A stretch of DNA of 64,000 nt from Dasypus novemcinctus (Eukaryota > Chordata > Mammalia > Cingulata > Dasypodidae): assembly GCF_030445035.2 (NCBI RefSeq), contig NC_080683.1, positions 114,251,225-114,315,224 on the forward strand. The letters are read 5' to 3'. A program made the position numbers and the translations under genes. Positions 45,555 through 55,699 of this stretch are shown here, piece after piece. The notes under the pieces were generated by a model. The model was not told the origin of the DNA, ran no database searches, and worked only from the letters and a program-made list of their open reading frames with translations. How positions within the stretch are numbered: the stretch's first letter is position 1; each line of letters begins with the position of its first letter.

Positions 45555-47290
45555 TTTTATTATTTAAAAATTTTTAAAAATTTTGGATTTTATATGTTAT
45601 TTTAAAAACTCATTTCATTTTCTTATTATTTTTATTTGGTTATTTTCTTGGCATCATCTTTGGAGAGGTTTTGGATCATAGAAGCATCACAACTGTGGCA
45701 GGGGAGGATCACTGGTGTAGCGTGTCGGTGATGGGGGTGATGCATGAGAGGGAGTTCATCCAGGGCATGTCTCTAAGACATACGAATGTGTTCAGCTACT
45801 TTTGGGGCATTGTCATGGTGGGTGGAGATCCATACAATAACCGAAAGAATATCAAATTCCCATCCTGGGGTATTCTGCTACATTCTTTCACAGAACAGCA
45901 GGAATCTTCTGGGTACAGGGGCAGTGCCTAGTGAAGGGGGATGGACCATTTTGCAGAGCCCTTGATAATGATAATTATACTCATGAACCTTTTCTTCTGC
46001 AATTGAAACTTAGCCTGGCATTATAGGTTGCCTAAGAATTACCTCCTGAGGGCCTCCTTCTTACTCCAATGTGGCCTCTCCTTAAACCAAATTCAGCATA
46101 TAAATGTAGTACCTTCCCCCTACCACTGATATGGGACATGACTCTGGTGGGTGAGCCTCTGTGACACTGAGGGATTATTACCAAGTGCCAATTAGCAAAG
46201 CGCCTGGAAAAAGACCTTTACTATAGAGGGGAAATGGTAAATATAAATGAGTATTTATGGTTAAGAAATTTCAAAGTGAGGTGGGAGGGAGATCATTCCA
46301 GAGGTTACGCTTATGTACATCTCAGCAGGATCTCATTGACAGCCACAGTAAATAGGGCCTCAAATAGAGGGGCTCCTGAGGGCTCTAGAGACATCCAGGC
46401 ACTATGCAGAGGGCAGACAGTTCAGGAGTTTGGCATCTTGCCTATGGGTCTTACCTTGGAGTTTGTACTTCCCAGTGTGACAGAGTTGGACTCATTTGTG
46501 GTTTCCTTACACATGGCTTTTCTGCCCCTTCAACCTGAACCTATAGTTAGTACTATGCTTAATAGGTGTATTCCAAGAGGTTAAATCTTTGTTCCATCCA
46601 TGTGCCAGTTGTGCCCTGAAGCTCAGCAGAGTTGCAAAACCTACTCTCCAGTTCTTTGGCTTACCCAGGACAACTAGCAAGGTGATGATGATGGACAACA
46701 ACCATCCCAAGGAACAGAGTGTGTCTACAACTGCAAGCAAAATAGTGTCATCCATCTGCCCCATGGGATCCAAGTCCCCTCTCAATTAGAGGTGGAGTGG
46801 GCATCGTATCTCTGAATCCTCAGGATTGGGAACTGAACAATGGACTAAATTAGACTTACTATTATTCTATTTTAGACTTATTAACCTTCTAGCAATAGAA
46901 GAACTTTTATCATTGATATAAATGCAGTGGCCACCAAAGGTTCTGAGGGGAGGGAGAGAGAAAAATAGGTGTAATAACGGGCATTTTTTGGATATTGGAA
47001 TTTCCTGCATGACGTTGCAATGACAGATATAGGCCATTATACAATTTGTCATAACTCAAAAAATTGTGTGCGATACAGTGTAAATTATAATGTAAACTAT
47101 AAGCTACAGTTAGTGGCAATGCTTCAGTATCTGTTCATCAATTGTAACAAATGTTCATCAATTGTAACAAATGTACTAATTAAGGAGATTGTTAATGTGG
47201 GAAAGTGTGGGAGGGGGAGGCAGTGGGACATATGGGGATCCCCTATATTTTTTAAGCAACATTTGTGTAATCTAAAGTTTCTTTAAAAAA
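45555..47290 (+). mobile_element. L1 3' UTR, long form
   Basis: Contains the module 'tggcaggggaggatcactgg' (45697), also at 44783, then 'gatctcattgacagccacag' (46330), 'gatgatgatggacaacaacc' (46683) and the terminal unit up to about 47290. A 'gttcatcaattgtaacaaat' unit is tandemly doubled at 47133-47172. The frame at 46234-46584 is not protein-coding. Confidence 0.7.
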
Positions 47291-48130
47291 TAATTTAAAA
47301 ATTAAAATTAAAAAGATTAATATGTAAAAATCAATAGTTTCTATACATTACTAATTAGCAATCTGAGGAGGAAATCAGAAAAAAAATTCCATTTACAATA
47401 GAGAATTAAAAAATCAAATATTTAAGAATAAACTTTACTAAGGACATGAAGAATTTGTATCAGAAAACCATAAAACAGTGTTAATAGAAACAAAAAAAGA
47501 CCTAAACAGATGGTAGGTATTCTGTGCACATGGGTTGGATGAATAAATATCATTAAAATATAAATTCTACCTACACTGACATACATATTTATAACAATTC
47601 AAATAAAAATTCCAATAGCCTCCTTTGCAGAGTTTTGACAAGCCAATTATCAAATTTATCTTGAAGGGTAAGGGTTCCCAAATAGCTGAAAATATCTCAA
47701 AAAAGAGAACAAACTTGGAGGAATACCACTTCCGGACTTTAAAGCATATTATCAAACTACAGAGGTAAAAACAGCATGGTACTCATATAAAATTAGACGG
47801 ATTGGTCAATGGAATCAAACTGAGCATTCAGAAATAGACTGTCATATCTATGGTCAGGTGATTTTTGACAAGGTTATCAACCCACTCAGCTGGTTCACAA
47901 TCGCCTCTTCCACAAATGGCACTTGAAAAGCTGGATACCCATATCTATGAGAAAGAAAGAGGACCCTTTCTCACATCTTATACAAATAATTCAAAATGGA
48001 TCAAAGATCTAAATATAAAAACTAGAAACATAAAATTCTGAGAAAGGGCAATATCTTCAAGATCTTGTGGTTGGTGGTGGTTTCTTGGACCTTACACCCA
48101 AAGCATGAGCAACAAAAGAAAGAATGGATA

Positions 48131-49170
48131 TGTCTACATAAAATACCATGACTTTAAAATGCTGTTTGACCTAAAGTAAGGGGGAAATGGAAAGGAGAAA
48201 TGAGTTTATATGGCTACGAGTTTCTAAAAAAGAGTCTGGAGGCTGGCAGAAGGTTTGCCCTCATGCACAACTGAGCAGAGTCAGAGAGACAGATAAAGCA
48301 GATACAACCCCCAGATATTGGTTCCTTTGAGGGCTAAAGAGACCCATGGGAGTTATGGTCATGGCCGATGGGGTTAACTACCAGGGCAGATGGCCCCTCT
48401 TTGGAAATGGTGTTTATGTGTGATAAATCTGGACTCAGATGGGATCTCCCTTCATAAGACTTTCATGCTAATGTGCTGGAGGTGCAGTTAATGTTGGGGT
48501 TTAAGATATATTTAGGGGATTTGAATCTCTGGACTGACAATGTGATAGCCAGATCCTGAGCCTCAACAGACTCCAGCACCTACAATCTGATTTATTGGAC
48601 TTACCACACTCAGCTAAGATGGAGGTGAAGAAGGACAACCACCACACCATGGAGCCTAGAGTGATTACAACTGAAAATGGGAGGATTGCATCCAGCATCC
48701 AGGTGGAATCTGAGCCTCCTCTTGACATAAAGGTGCAATGGACACAACCAATCCAGTGTCCACATAGAAGAGGTGGCATTGGATTGGGAAAAGTGGACAT
48801 AATGGACAAAGGGTATGGGGAAAGGCAGGAAGAGATGAGAGGTGGAGGCGTCTTCGGGACATGGAGCTGCCCTGGATGGTGCTTCAGAGGTAATCACCGG
48901 ACATTGTAAATCCTCACAGGGCCTACATGATGGAATAGAGGAGAGTATGGGCCATGATGTGAACCAATGTATATGAGGTGCAGAGGTGCCCAAAGATGTA
49001 CTTACCAAATCCAATGGATGTGTCATGATGATGGGAACGAGTGTTGTTGGGGGGGGGGAGAGGGGGGGTGGGGGGGTGGGGTTGAATAGGACCTCACATA
49101 TATATTTTTAATGTAATATTATTACAAAGTCAATAAAAAATTAAAAAATTAAAAAAAAAAAAAAAAAAAA
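48131..49170 (+). mobile_element. Young 5'-truncated L1, 3' UTR, nested in older L1
   Basis: About 99% like 4091-5131. Flanked by the 12-base duplication 'aaagaatggata' at 48119-48130 and 49171-49182. Ends with a G-rich tract (about 49046-49081) and poly(A). The duplication shows it is an independent insertion and not a segmental copy of the first. Confidence 0.88.
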
Positions 49171-50094
49171 AAAGAATGGATAAATAGGACTGCCTCAAAA
49201 TTGAACATCTTTGATTTTCAAATGATTTCATTAAGAAAGTGAAAAGACAGCCAACTCGATGGGGAAAAAAATATTTGGAAACTACATATCTGACCAGGGA
49301 ATGATCTCCATGTTATATAAAGAGATCAAACAACTTAATGACAAAACAACAAGCAACCTAATTAAAAAAAGGGAAAAGAAGTGAAAACAAATTTTTCCAA
49401 AGTGGAAATACAAAAGGCCAAAAAGCACATGAAAAGCAATTCAACATCACTTGCTAGTAGGGAAATGCAGATCAAAACAACAACAAGATATCATTTCATA
49501 CCATACAGAATGGCGCTTATTAAAAAACAGAAAACTGCAAGTGCAGGAGAGGATGTGGAGAAATAGGAACACCTCTTTATTTGTGGGAGTGTATAAATGT
49601 GAAGCCTCTGTGGAAGATGATTTGGCCATTCATCTGGAAAGTAAATAAAGAACTGCTATATGATCCGACAATTCCACTGCTAGTAATATGTCATTAGACA
49701 TACTAAAAGAAGGGACACAAACAGATATTTACACACCAGTGTTCATAGAGGCATTACTCACAATTGCTAAAACATGGAAAAAAAACTAAGGGTCGGTCAG
49801 CTGATGAATGGATGTAGTGTATTCATTCAGCAGTAAGAAGAAATCAGATGGGGAAGCACATGACAAGATAGAGGAACCTTGAGGATACTATGTTAAGTGA
49901 AATAAGCCAGACGCAAAAGGACAAAGATTGTATAGTCTCACCAATACTAAGTAAATACAATGAGTAGACTCCTGGTGTTGGACTATGAAGGGTAGGTTGG
50001 TGGGAGATGATGCTGGATATATGTAGAATATTTACTAAAGTCAAATGTAAATATGTGTTAATGCATGGTCTTGATGGTAACACAGTATGATAAG

Positions 50095-50621
50095 TGTATT
50101 AGTCAGCCAAAGGGGTGCTGATACAAAATACCAGAAATCTATTGGTTTTCATAAAGGGTATTTATTTGGGGTAGAAGCTTATAATTACCAGGCCATAAAG
50201 CATAAGTTGCCAGGGTTCAGGCTTCCTGGTTCCTCTCTTCCTGGGACTTGCTTCTCTCCATGCTCAGTGATCCTGTCTTCCCAGGGCCTGCTTCTCTTTC
50301 CTCAAAACCAGGCTCCTCTGTGTGGTTATGCCCTGGGGATCCAGCTCAAGACTTCAACATCGAAAACTCCAACAACAAAACTCCAATATCAAAGAACTCC
50401 AACTCTGTCCCTTGTCATGTCTTTTATCTGTGAGTCCCTGCCCACCAAGGGGGCAGGGATACAATGTGCTACTGACATGGCCCAATCAAAGCCTTAATCA
50501 TTATTTAATCAAGTAAACCTCTGAATCCAATATAATCTAATATGCCCAGAGGAAAAGACCAGTTTACAAACATAATCCAATATTTCTCTTTGGAATTCAT
50601 CAATAATATCAAACTACTACA
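50095..50621 (-). mobile_element. MaLR-like solo LTR, second copy
   Basis: Starts TGTATTAGTCAGCC at 50095 on the plus strand and ends CTACTACA at 50621; TG...CA ends as for an LTR. Homologous to 16071-16614. The flanks 'ataag' and 'ccaag' look like a worn 5-base duplication. It splits the 3' UTR of the older L1. Confidence 0.75.
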
Positions 50622-50945
50622 CCAAGTGTAACAAACACTGCTGGTTTACGGATATGATTGTGGCTGAAATGAGTAGCCTAGTGAGGTTAATGTCAGTTGG
50701 AGGACAACTGGAGGATAATAGAGGGAATGTATAAGAATGATTTTGGTGATAGATGAGGATTGTGGTTAATAGCATAAACGCTGAATATTCTTCCACTACA
50801 AGGTGATAAGAATGTGATGATACATGGGAAAATGTAAATAATAAATGTAATTTATAGACTATAGTTAATAATATTGTAGTGTTCTTGCAGCAGAAACAAA
50901 GAAGGTACTATATTAATGCTAAAAATCAAAAAAAGAATATGGGAT

Positions 50946-51599
50946 TTCTCTTTGTAGCTCCACAATTCTATGACTTTTTGGGGGATTCACACGGTGGACA
51001 TTAATTCAAATGACGCTAAAGATCTGACTTCCACACATTACACAGAGATCATCAATAGATTCATCCTGCTGGTTTAGTGGTCACTCACTAATGGAGGACC
51101 ACACCATTGGGATAGTTCCTCCTGACATTTCCAGAAGCCCATCTGCCATAAGCCAGAGGCAGGACCTTCTCAGATGGAATGTTTGAATGCTTGCCTATCG
51201 AATTTGCTGCCAATGAGGGCCCACACTGGCCTTAAGAGCTGACCTTCACCTTCTGAAATTTGCCTTCCCTGCTGTCCTTGTTGTACATCCATGCTGACTC
51301 CTTAAGTCCATTCACTTCATGAGGATCCTGCTGTGACCTGGACTACATTTGGGGAGTGGACAACAGTGATGGGTATAAGAGCATCCAGGGGAGTGGGACT
51401 GGGGGCATTCCCTTGGCCCCTGGATGCATCCTTTCTATGTACCCACCTCTCCTGAATGGGGACTCTGACCAGTGGACTCCAGACAGCATGCCCACCCCTG
51501 GGAGGTGGCTGGCTGGTGGCTGCTCTGGCGCCCATGTACCCAGGAGGGCACTGAGACAGCCATTCATCCATCGCTGATGTTCAGGTGCATGGAGGCGGG
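50946..51599. other. Sequence upstream of block B
   Basis: No recognised repeat. From about 51330 the sequence becomes GC-richer. It has no counterpart near block A. Could be the 5' flank of the RALGDS-like relic. Confidence 0.35.
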
Positions 51600-51712
51600 G
51601 AGGGCTCACTCAGCTCAGGTCTGGGATGCTGTGGCTCTGGCAGGACAGCCTACGGGATCAGGTCCCCCTGCCCAACTCCTTCACTGGCATCAAAGCCCTG
51701 TATGATCAGTTC
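51600..51712 (+). pseudogene. RALGDS-like exon 1 relic, block B
   Basis: In one frame it reads V-W-D-A-V-A-L-A-G-Q-P and, after a shift of frame, V-P-L-P-N-S-F-T-G-I-K-A-L. This follows the first-exon sequence of RALGDS as I recall it (V-W-D-A-V-R-L-E-V-G-V-P ... V-V-L-H-S-F-T). It stands upstream of the exon-2-like piece at 54976, in the right order and strand. The frame change means it cannot encode the protein as it stands. Two short matches in succession make chance less likely, but it needs an alignment. Confidence 0.45.
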
Positions 51713-51834
51713 AGATACTCCCAGTGGACTCCCCACACCGTGTGTCCCCTCACAAGAGCCTCCTCCACCCTAGGATCCATGAAGCCCTTGTCCACCTCTG
51801 AACCCCCATTGCTCAGTGCCCCTCCTGTGGCACC

Positions 51835-52805
51835 CATTCCACCCTGTTCACACCCTCAAGGTTCAACTCAGCGGCCACCTTGTGCCTCTTGTATAAAGCA
51901 TGGGTTTGGGGTTTGCACGCACCAATGGGCCATGTCAGAGCCTGTGACAGGCAAGTAATCATGGTGACTTCTCAGAGCCTCAGATTCCTCGATAGAAAGG
52001 TGGTCAGTCTCCAGACCCCATCAGGGTAAGGCTGAACTCATGAGGGCCAGAAGGGAAGGACTCAGGGGGTCACCTGGCACAGGGGGTTCCAGTCCAGGAT
52101 AAGCCCCCGAGCATCAGCACATGACCAGGGTTGTTCAGAGCAGTGGTTCCGAGTGCCACCTTCAGGCTGGGTTTAGTTCCCCAGAGCTGGGGGACCGTGA
52201 GTGCTGGAGCTTGTGGCTCATCAACTTATGGGGAACAGCCTGGGCGCCCTGACAATAACAACTGCCCCTGCACTCAGGGCAGTCCACGGTCAGCTTCCTC
52301 CCAGGGCAGCTCCTACCCGTTACACCAGCTGACCTGGGGGAAGGTGGGGGGAGTGGGAGGGGCCTGACCTGACCTCCTGCTGGCGTCGCTGGCCTCAAGC
52401 TGCCCGCAGGTCCGCAGAGCCACCCCCACCGGTGGCAGGAGAGGAAGGGCGGCAGGCAAAGCAGGGTCTGCCCCTCCGTGATGGACTGGGGGTGTCCCAA
52501 TGTCCTCAAGCGAGTGAAGGATAAAGAGCAGGCGCCGAGTGTGCGGGGGTCGCGTGGCAAGGGAGTTGGTGGAGGAGCCGTTGGCGCACTGCGCGTGCCT
52601 GGAAGGCGGGGTCCGTTCCCCACACCGGCCTCGGTTCCGGCCTCGTGCGGACCCAGCGGTTGGCACAACCCTGGCTCCCGCGGTGTCCTCCTCGTCCGCA
52701 CGTTAGGAGAGCCCCTTGACAGCACGCGCCGCGCCCTCCTCCCACCCCCGCCGCCCCCAGTGCGGTATCCCCTCCCATACCCAGACAGCTGATGCCATTG
52801 CCCCA
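51835..52805 (-). repeat. Left arm of an inverted repeat, CpG-rich inner part
   Basis: Reverse-complement match to 53200-54170 over nearly the whole length. Pairs include 'ctgagtgcaggggcagtt' (reverse near 52270; forward 53717), 'ggtcccccagctctggg' (reverse near 52190; forward 53810) and 'ggggctctcctaacgtgcgg' (reverse near 52710; forward 53251). The inner part, about 52530-52785, holds roughly 29 CpG, like a CpG island. Function unknown; the 245-codon minus frame here (52162-52899) has no known domain. Confidence 0.75.
52530..52785. promoter_or_regulatory. Candidate CpG-island core
   Basis: About 29 CpG in about 255 bases with high GC, in contrast to the CpG-poor surroundings. It lies about 0.9 kb downstream of the exon-1-like relic and could be a relic or active promoter. 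No TATA box or other core element was identified. Confidence 0.4.
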
Positions 52806-53199
52806 AGGCAGAGCTGTCCCCAACCCCTTTCCTCTGTCCCCTCGTTACCTCCCTGGTGCCAGCTCCTCCTCTGCCTTCCCCTCCACTGCCCACGCCCATT
52901 ACTTATTCTGTATCTCTGGGCCTATGTTTGTGAACTCATTAGGATGCTGAGAAGAAAATATTTTCACATGGGCAGGAGCAGTTTGGGGTCCCCCAGGGTT
53001 TAGGGGCTCTCATCTTCCAGGAAAGCACCATGGACAGGTTGAGTCAAGGCTTTGGAAGCCAGAAGCTTCGTGATTCTCTGGATTCTGCCCGCTCCTTTTG
53101 TCTACCTCTCTCTGAGCCTCAGTTTCCTACTTGCACACAGAGGGCTTGGCCGGGTATTGGGGTGAGGGCGTGTTCAAAGAAGACCAGGAGTCAGGATCC
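52806..53199. other. Spacer between inverted arms
   Basis: About 400 bases with no arm homology. A MIR-like antisense piece ('gagcctcagtttcctac') lies near 53115-53135. Confidence 0.45.
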
Positions 53200-54170
53200 T
53201 CGATCTGGGTATAGGTAGGGGATGCCGAAGTGGGGGTCATGCGCTAACAAGGGGCTCCCCTAATGTGCGGACGCAGAGGACATCACGCAGGATGCCGGGG
53301 TCCTGCCAACAGCTGGGCGCCAAGACAGGGCCCACCGGAAGAGACCACAGTGCTTTCAGTGGACCCTGTCTCACCAGGCATGCGCAGTCGGCCAATGTCC
53401 TTGCCCCCTTGCCATGTGACCCCCGCACACTAGACACCCACTGTTTGTCTGAGAGCCCTCGGACACCCAAATCCATCAGGGAGGGGCGGCGGGGCTGTGG
53501 ACCTGGTGCAGGTGCAGACCCTGATGTGCCTGCAGCCCTTCCTCTCCTGCCATTAGTGGGGGTGCATCTGAGGACCAGCAGGCAGCTTGTGGCCAGGGAT
53601 GCAGTGGGAGGGGAAGTCAGACCCCCGCCCCCTCTCTCCCACCCCTTCTGCCTTTCAACTCACTCCTGAAACTAGGGTGGAAGTAGCCCTGGGAGGAGGC
53701 AGAGCCCTGGACTGTCCTGAGTGCAGGGGCAGTTCCTGTTGTCAGGGCACCTCTCCTGGCCCAAAGCTGTCCCTCATTTTGTAGATAAGTCACAAACTCC
53801 AGCACTCAAGGTCCCCCAGCTCTGGGAAACTGAACCCAGCCCTAAGGTGGGACTCAGAATCACTGCTCTGAGCAATGGTTGTGTGCTCACATGTGGGGGC
53901 TTGTCCTGGGCTGGAGCCCCCAGGCTGGGAGACCTCCTGAGTCCAGGTTCTTATGCCCAGCTTTGCCCCACACACTCTCATAGGGTTGGATCTCTCACTT
54001 TGCTGTTGAGGAAACGGAGGCACTGGGAAGCCACCACATTACCTTGCCTGTTACAGGGTTCTGTTGTGGCCCAGTGATGGATCCAAACCCCAAAACCTGT
54101 ACTTTGCACAAGAGCTCCGAGGGGGTGGCCTCTGAGCACAGCTTTGAGGGTGAGAACAGAGTGGATGTGG
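53200..54170 (+). repeat. Right arm of the inverted repeat
   Basis: Matches the left arm in reverse complement. The segment equal to the CpG-rich core (about 53240-53440) holds only about 10 CpG, with TG and CA at several of the missing sites. A MIR-like core is embedded at about 53980-54090 ('gaggaaacggaggcactggg') and is shared with the left arm. The arm ends where an antisense L1 begins. Confidence 0.75.
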
Positions 54171-54174
54171 CCAT

Positions 54175-54870
54175 TCTAAGCAGTGTGAGAGGATATCTCA
54201 TTGTCGTTTTGATTTACATTTCCTTAATAGCTAGTGATATTGAACATTTTTTCATGTGCTTTTGGATAATTTGTATTTCCTCTTTGGAAAAACACCTATT
54301 TAAGTCCTTTGACCTTTTATAATTGAATTGCTTCCTCTTTAATTGTTGAGTTGTTTGATCTCTTTGTATAGAATGGCAATCAAACCCTTATCAGATATGT
54401 GATTTCCAAATACTTTATCCCATTAGTGGGCTGTATTTTCACCTTCTTGGAGAAGTCCATTGAATGACAAAAGTGTCTAAGTTTGAGGAGTGCCCATTTA
54501 TCCATGTTTTCTTTCATTGCTTGTTCCTTTGGTATAAGGTTTAAGAATCCACCACCTACTATCGGGTCTTGAAGATGTTTTCCTACATTTTCTTCTAGGA
54601 GCTTTATTTTGGTTATGGATTATGGATTTATTTTATTATGGTTTTATCCAGTTCTCCCAGCACCATTTGTTGAATAGACTGTTTTGCCCCAGCTGGGTGG
54701 GTTTGACAGTCTCGTCAAAATCACTTGACCATAGATATGAGGGTCTGTTTCTGAACACTCAGTTTTGTTCCACTGGTCTATGTGTCTGTCTTTATGCCAG
54801 TACCTTGCTGTTTTTACCGCTCCAGCAAGGTAATATGATTTAAAGTCCGGAAGTGGGAGTCCTCCAACTT
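54175..54870 (-). mobile_element. L1 ORF2 3' part, antisense
   Basis: The plus strand shows 'gatatctcattgtcgttttg' (54191), 'caaacccttatcagatatg' (54379), 'caccatttgttgaatagac' (54661) and 'ccggaagtgggagtcctcc' (54848), the reverse of L1 ORF2. The minus frame retains the typical L-P-D-F-K-S-Y-Y stretch. It lies between the right arm and the exon-2-like piece. Confidence 0.8.
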
Positions 54871-54975
54871 TGCACCTGTTTTTCTGGGAGAACTTCATAT
54901 GGGCTTTTTCTTCTTGGCTACTGCCAGGCTGCACCCTGATGCCTCCTGGCCTGCCTGATGGCCCTGTCTTTGCAG

Positions 54976-55083
54976 AGCTCAGCCCGTGGGACCAGTGCAG
55001 AGCAGGATGCTGTCGTCGTTGACACCTCCCTGACCAGAGTGTCAGTGTACCATACCACCCACAGGGGCTGGAGCAGGCTGGAG
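54976..55083 (+). pseudogene. RALGDS-like exon 2, block B, splice sites intact
   Basis: An exon-sized open segment of exactly 36 codons between a strong acceptor (ccctgtctttgcag, ending 54975) and a strong donor (gag|gtgaga, 55084). It shares A/T-E-Q-(D/E)-x-V-x-V-x-D-T-S and H-T-T-x-R-G-x-S-R-L-E with the block A copy and differs from it by one whole codon. Both fit the RALGDS segment before the REM domain. Both boundaries fall between codons, so the exon could be skipped or kept without a shift. Other block B pieces are broken, so it probably belongs to a pseudogene, but this exon alone shows no damage. Confidence 0.5.
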
Positions 55084-55499
55084 GTGAGATGGGAGCAGAC
55101 GGTTCTCCACACCCAGGTCCTGAGATAGCCACAGGGCACTCCAGGACCCAGACCCAGCCAGGGCAGCACCTCAGGCTGCCTCCCAGAGACTCCCTGGTGT
55201 TGGCCCTCAGGCCCATTCCCAAAGGGATCTGGGCTTCAATCCCACACCTGACCTCAGCAGCCCACTCTTGACCAGGTACAACGTTTGATGCAATATCAAT
55301 AAAGAGACTTTATAATTATTCTCCTTCATGTTAAATCATGACAGTCTTTGTTATTGATTAGCTCTTGGTTGTTTGCTGTACCTAACATCAGGTTCTCCCT
55401 GTCCCTGGTGACCCTCCTGCAAGCTAGATTGTCCCTCCATACCTTCTCCATCCTTACTCATCCTCACATTTCCTGGGTGGTTTTTACCTAAAAAAGATG

Positions 55500-55580
55500 A
55501 ATGGATTATACTATAAGACATGTTTCTCAGCAACATGCCTGCTCACAGAGCTCACCACCATGATCCCTCCAGGTCAGGTC
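55500..55580 (+). pseudogene. REM-domain exon relic, block B
   Basis: Counterpart of 27320-27400. Reads C-F-S-A-T-C-L-L-T-E-L-T-T-M, resembling the REM motif F-L-C-T-Y-R-A-F-T-T-T, with a small insertion. A donor-like ccag|gtcagg follows at 55572. A polyadenylation-like 'aataaagagac' lies upstream at about 55299. Confidence 0.35.
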
Positions 55581-55699
55581 ACAGGTGGGCATCATGTTCC
55601 TGAGTGGAGGATAAAGTCCTCAGGGGTTCGGTCTCTAACTTCTTTGGACCTTAACAGGACCCTTCCTCTTGCCATTTAAACAGGGCAGCAGGGAACAGC

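Larger units (their letters stand above)
47310..50945 (+). mobile_element. Older L1: ORF2 C-terminal half and 3' UTR, twice interrupted
   Basis: Sense L1 ORF2 from about 47310 ('atgaagaatttgtatcag', 'ccacttccggactttaaagc' at 47728, 'ggatcaaagatctaaatat' at 47999), resuming after the young L1 at 49183 ('taaataggactgcctc') through 'ggaaatgcagatcaaaac' (49461) to the 3' UTR, which resumes after an LTR at 50627 and ends near 50945. Frames are broken. Confidence 0.8.

Noticed and set aside
4019-49170. Segmental duplication linking 4.1-5.1 kb and 48.1-49.2 kb
   Set aside because: Each copy has its own different target-site duplication and poly(A) tail, so they are independent insertions of the same L1 family.
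52162-52899. 245-codon minus-strand protein
   Set aside because: Lies in the CpG-rich arm where stops are rare. The paralogous arm keeps only parts of the frame, and no domain is visible.
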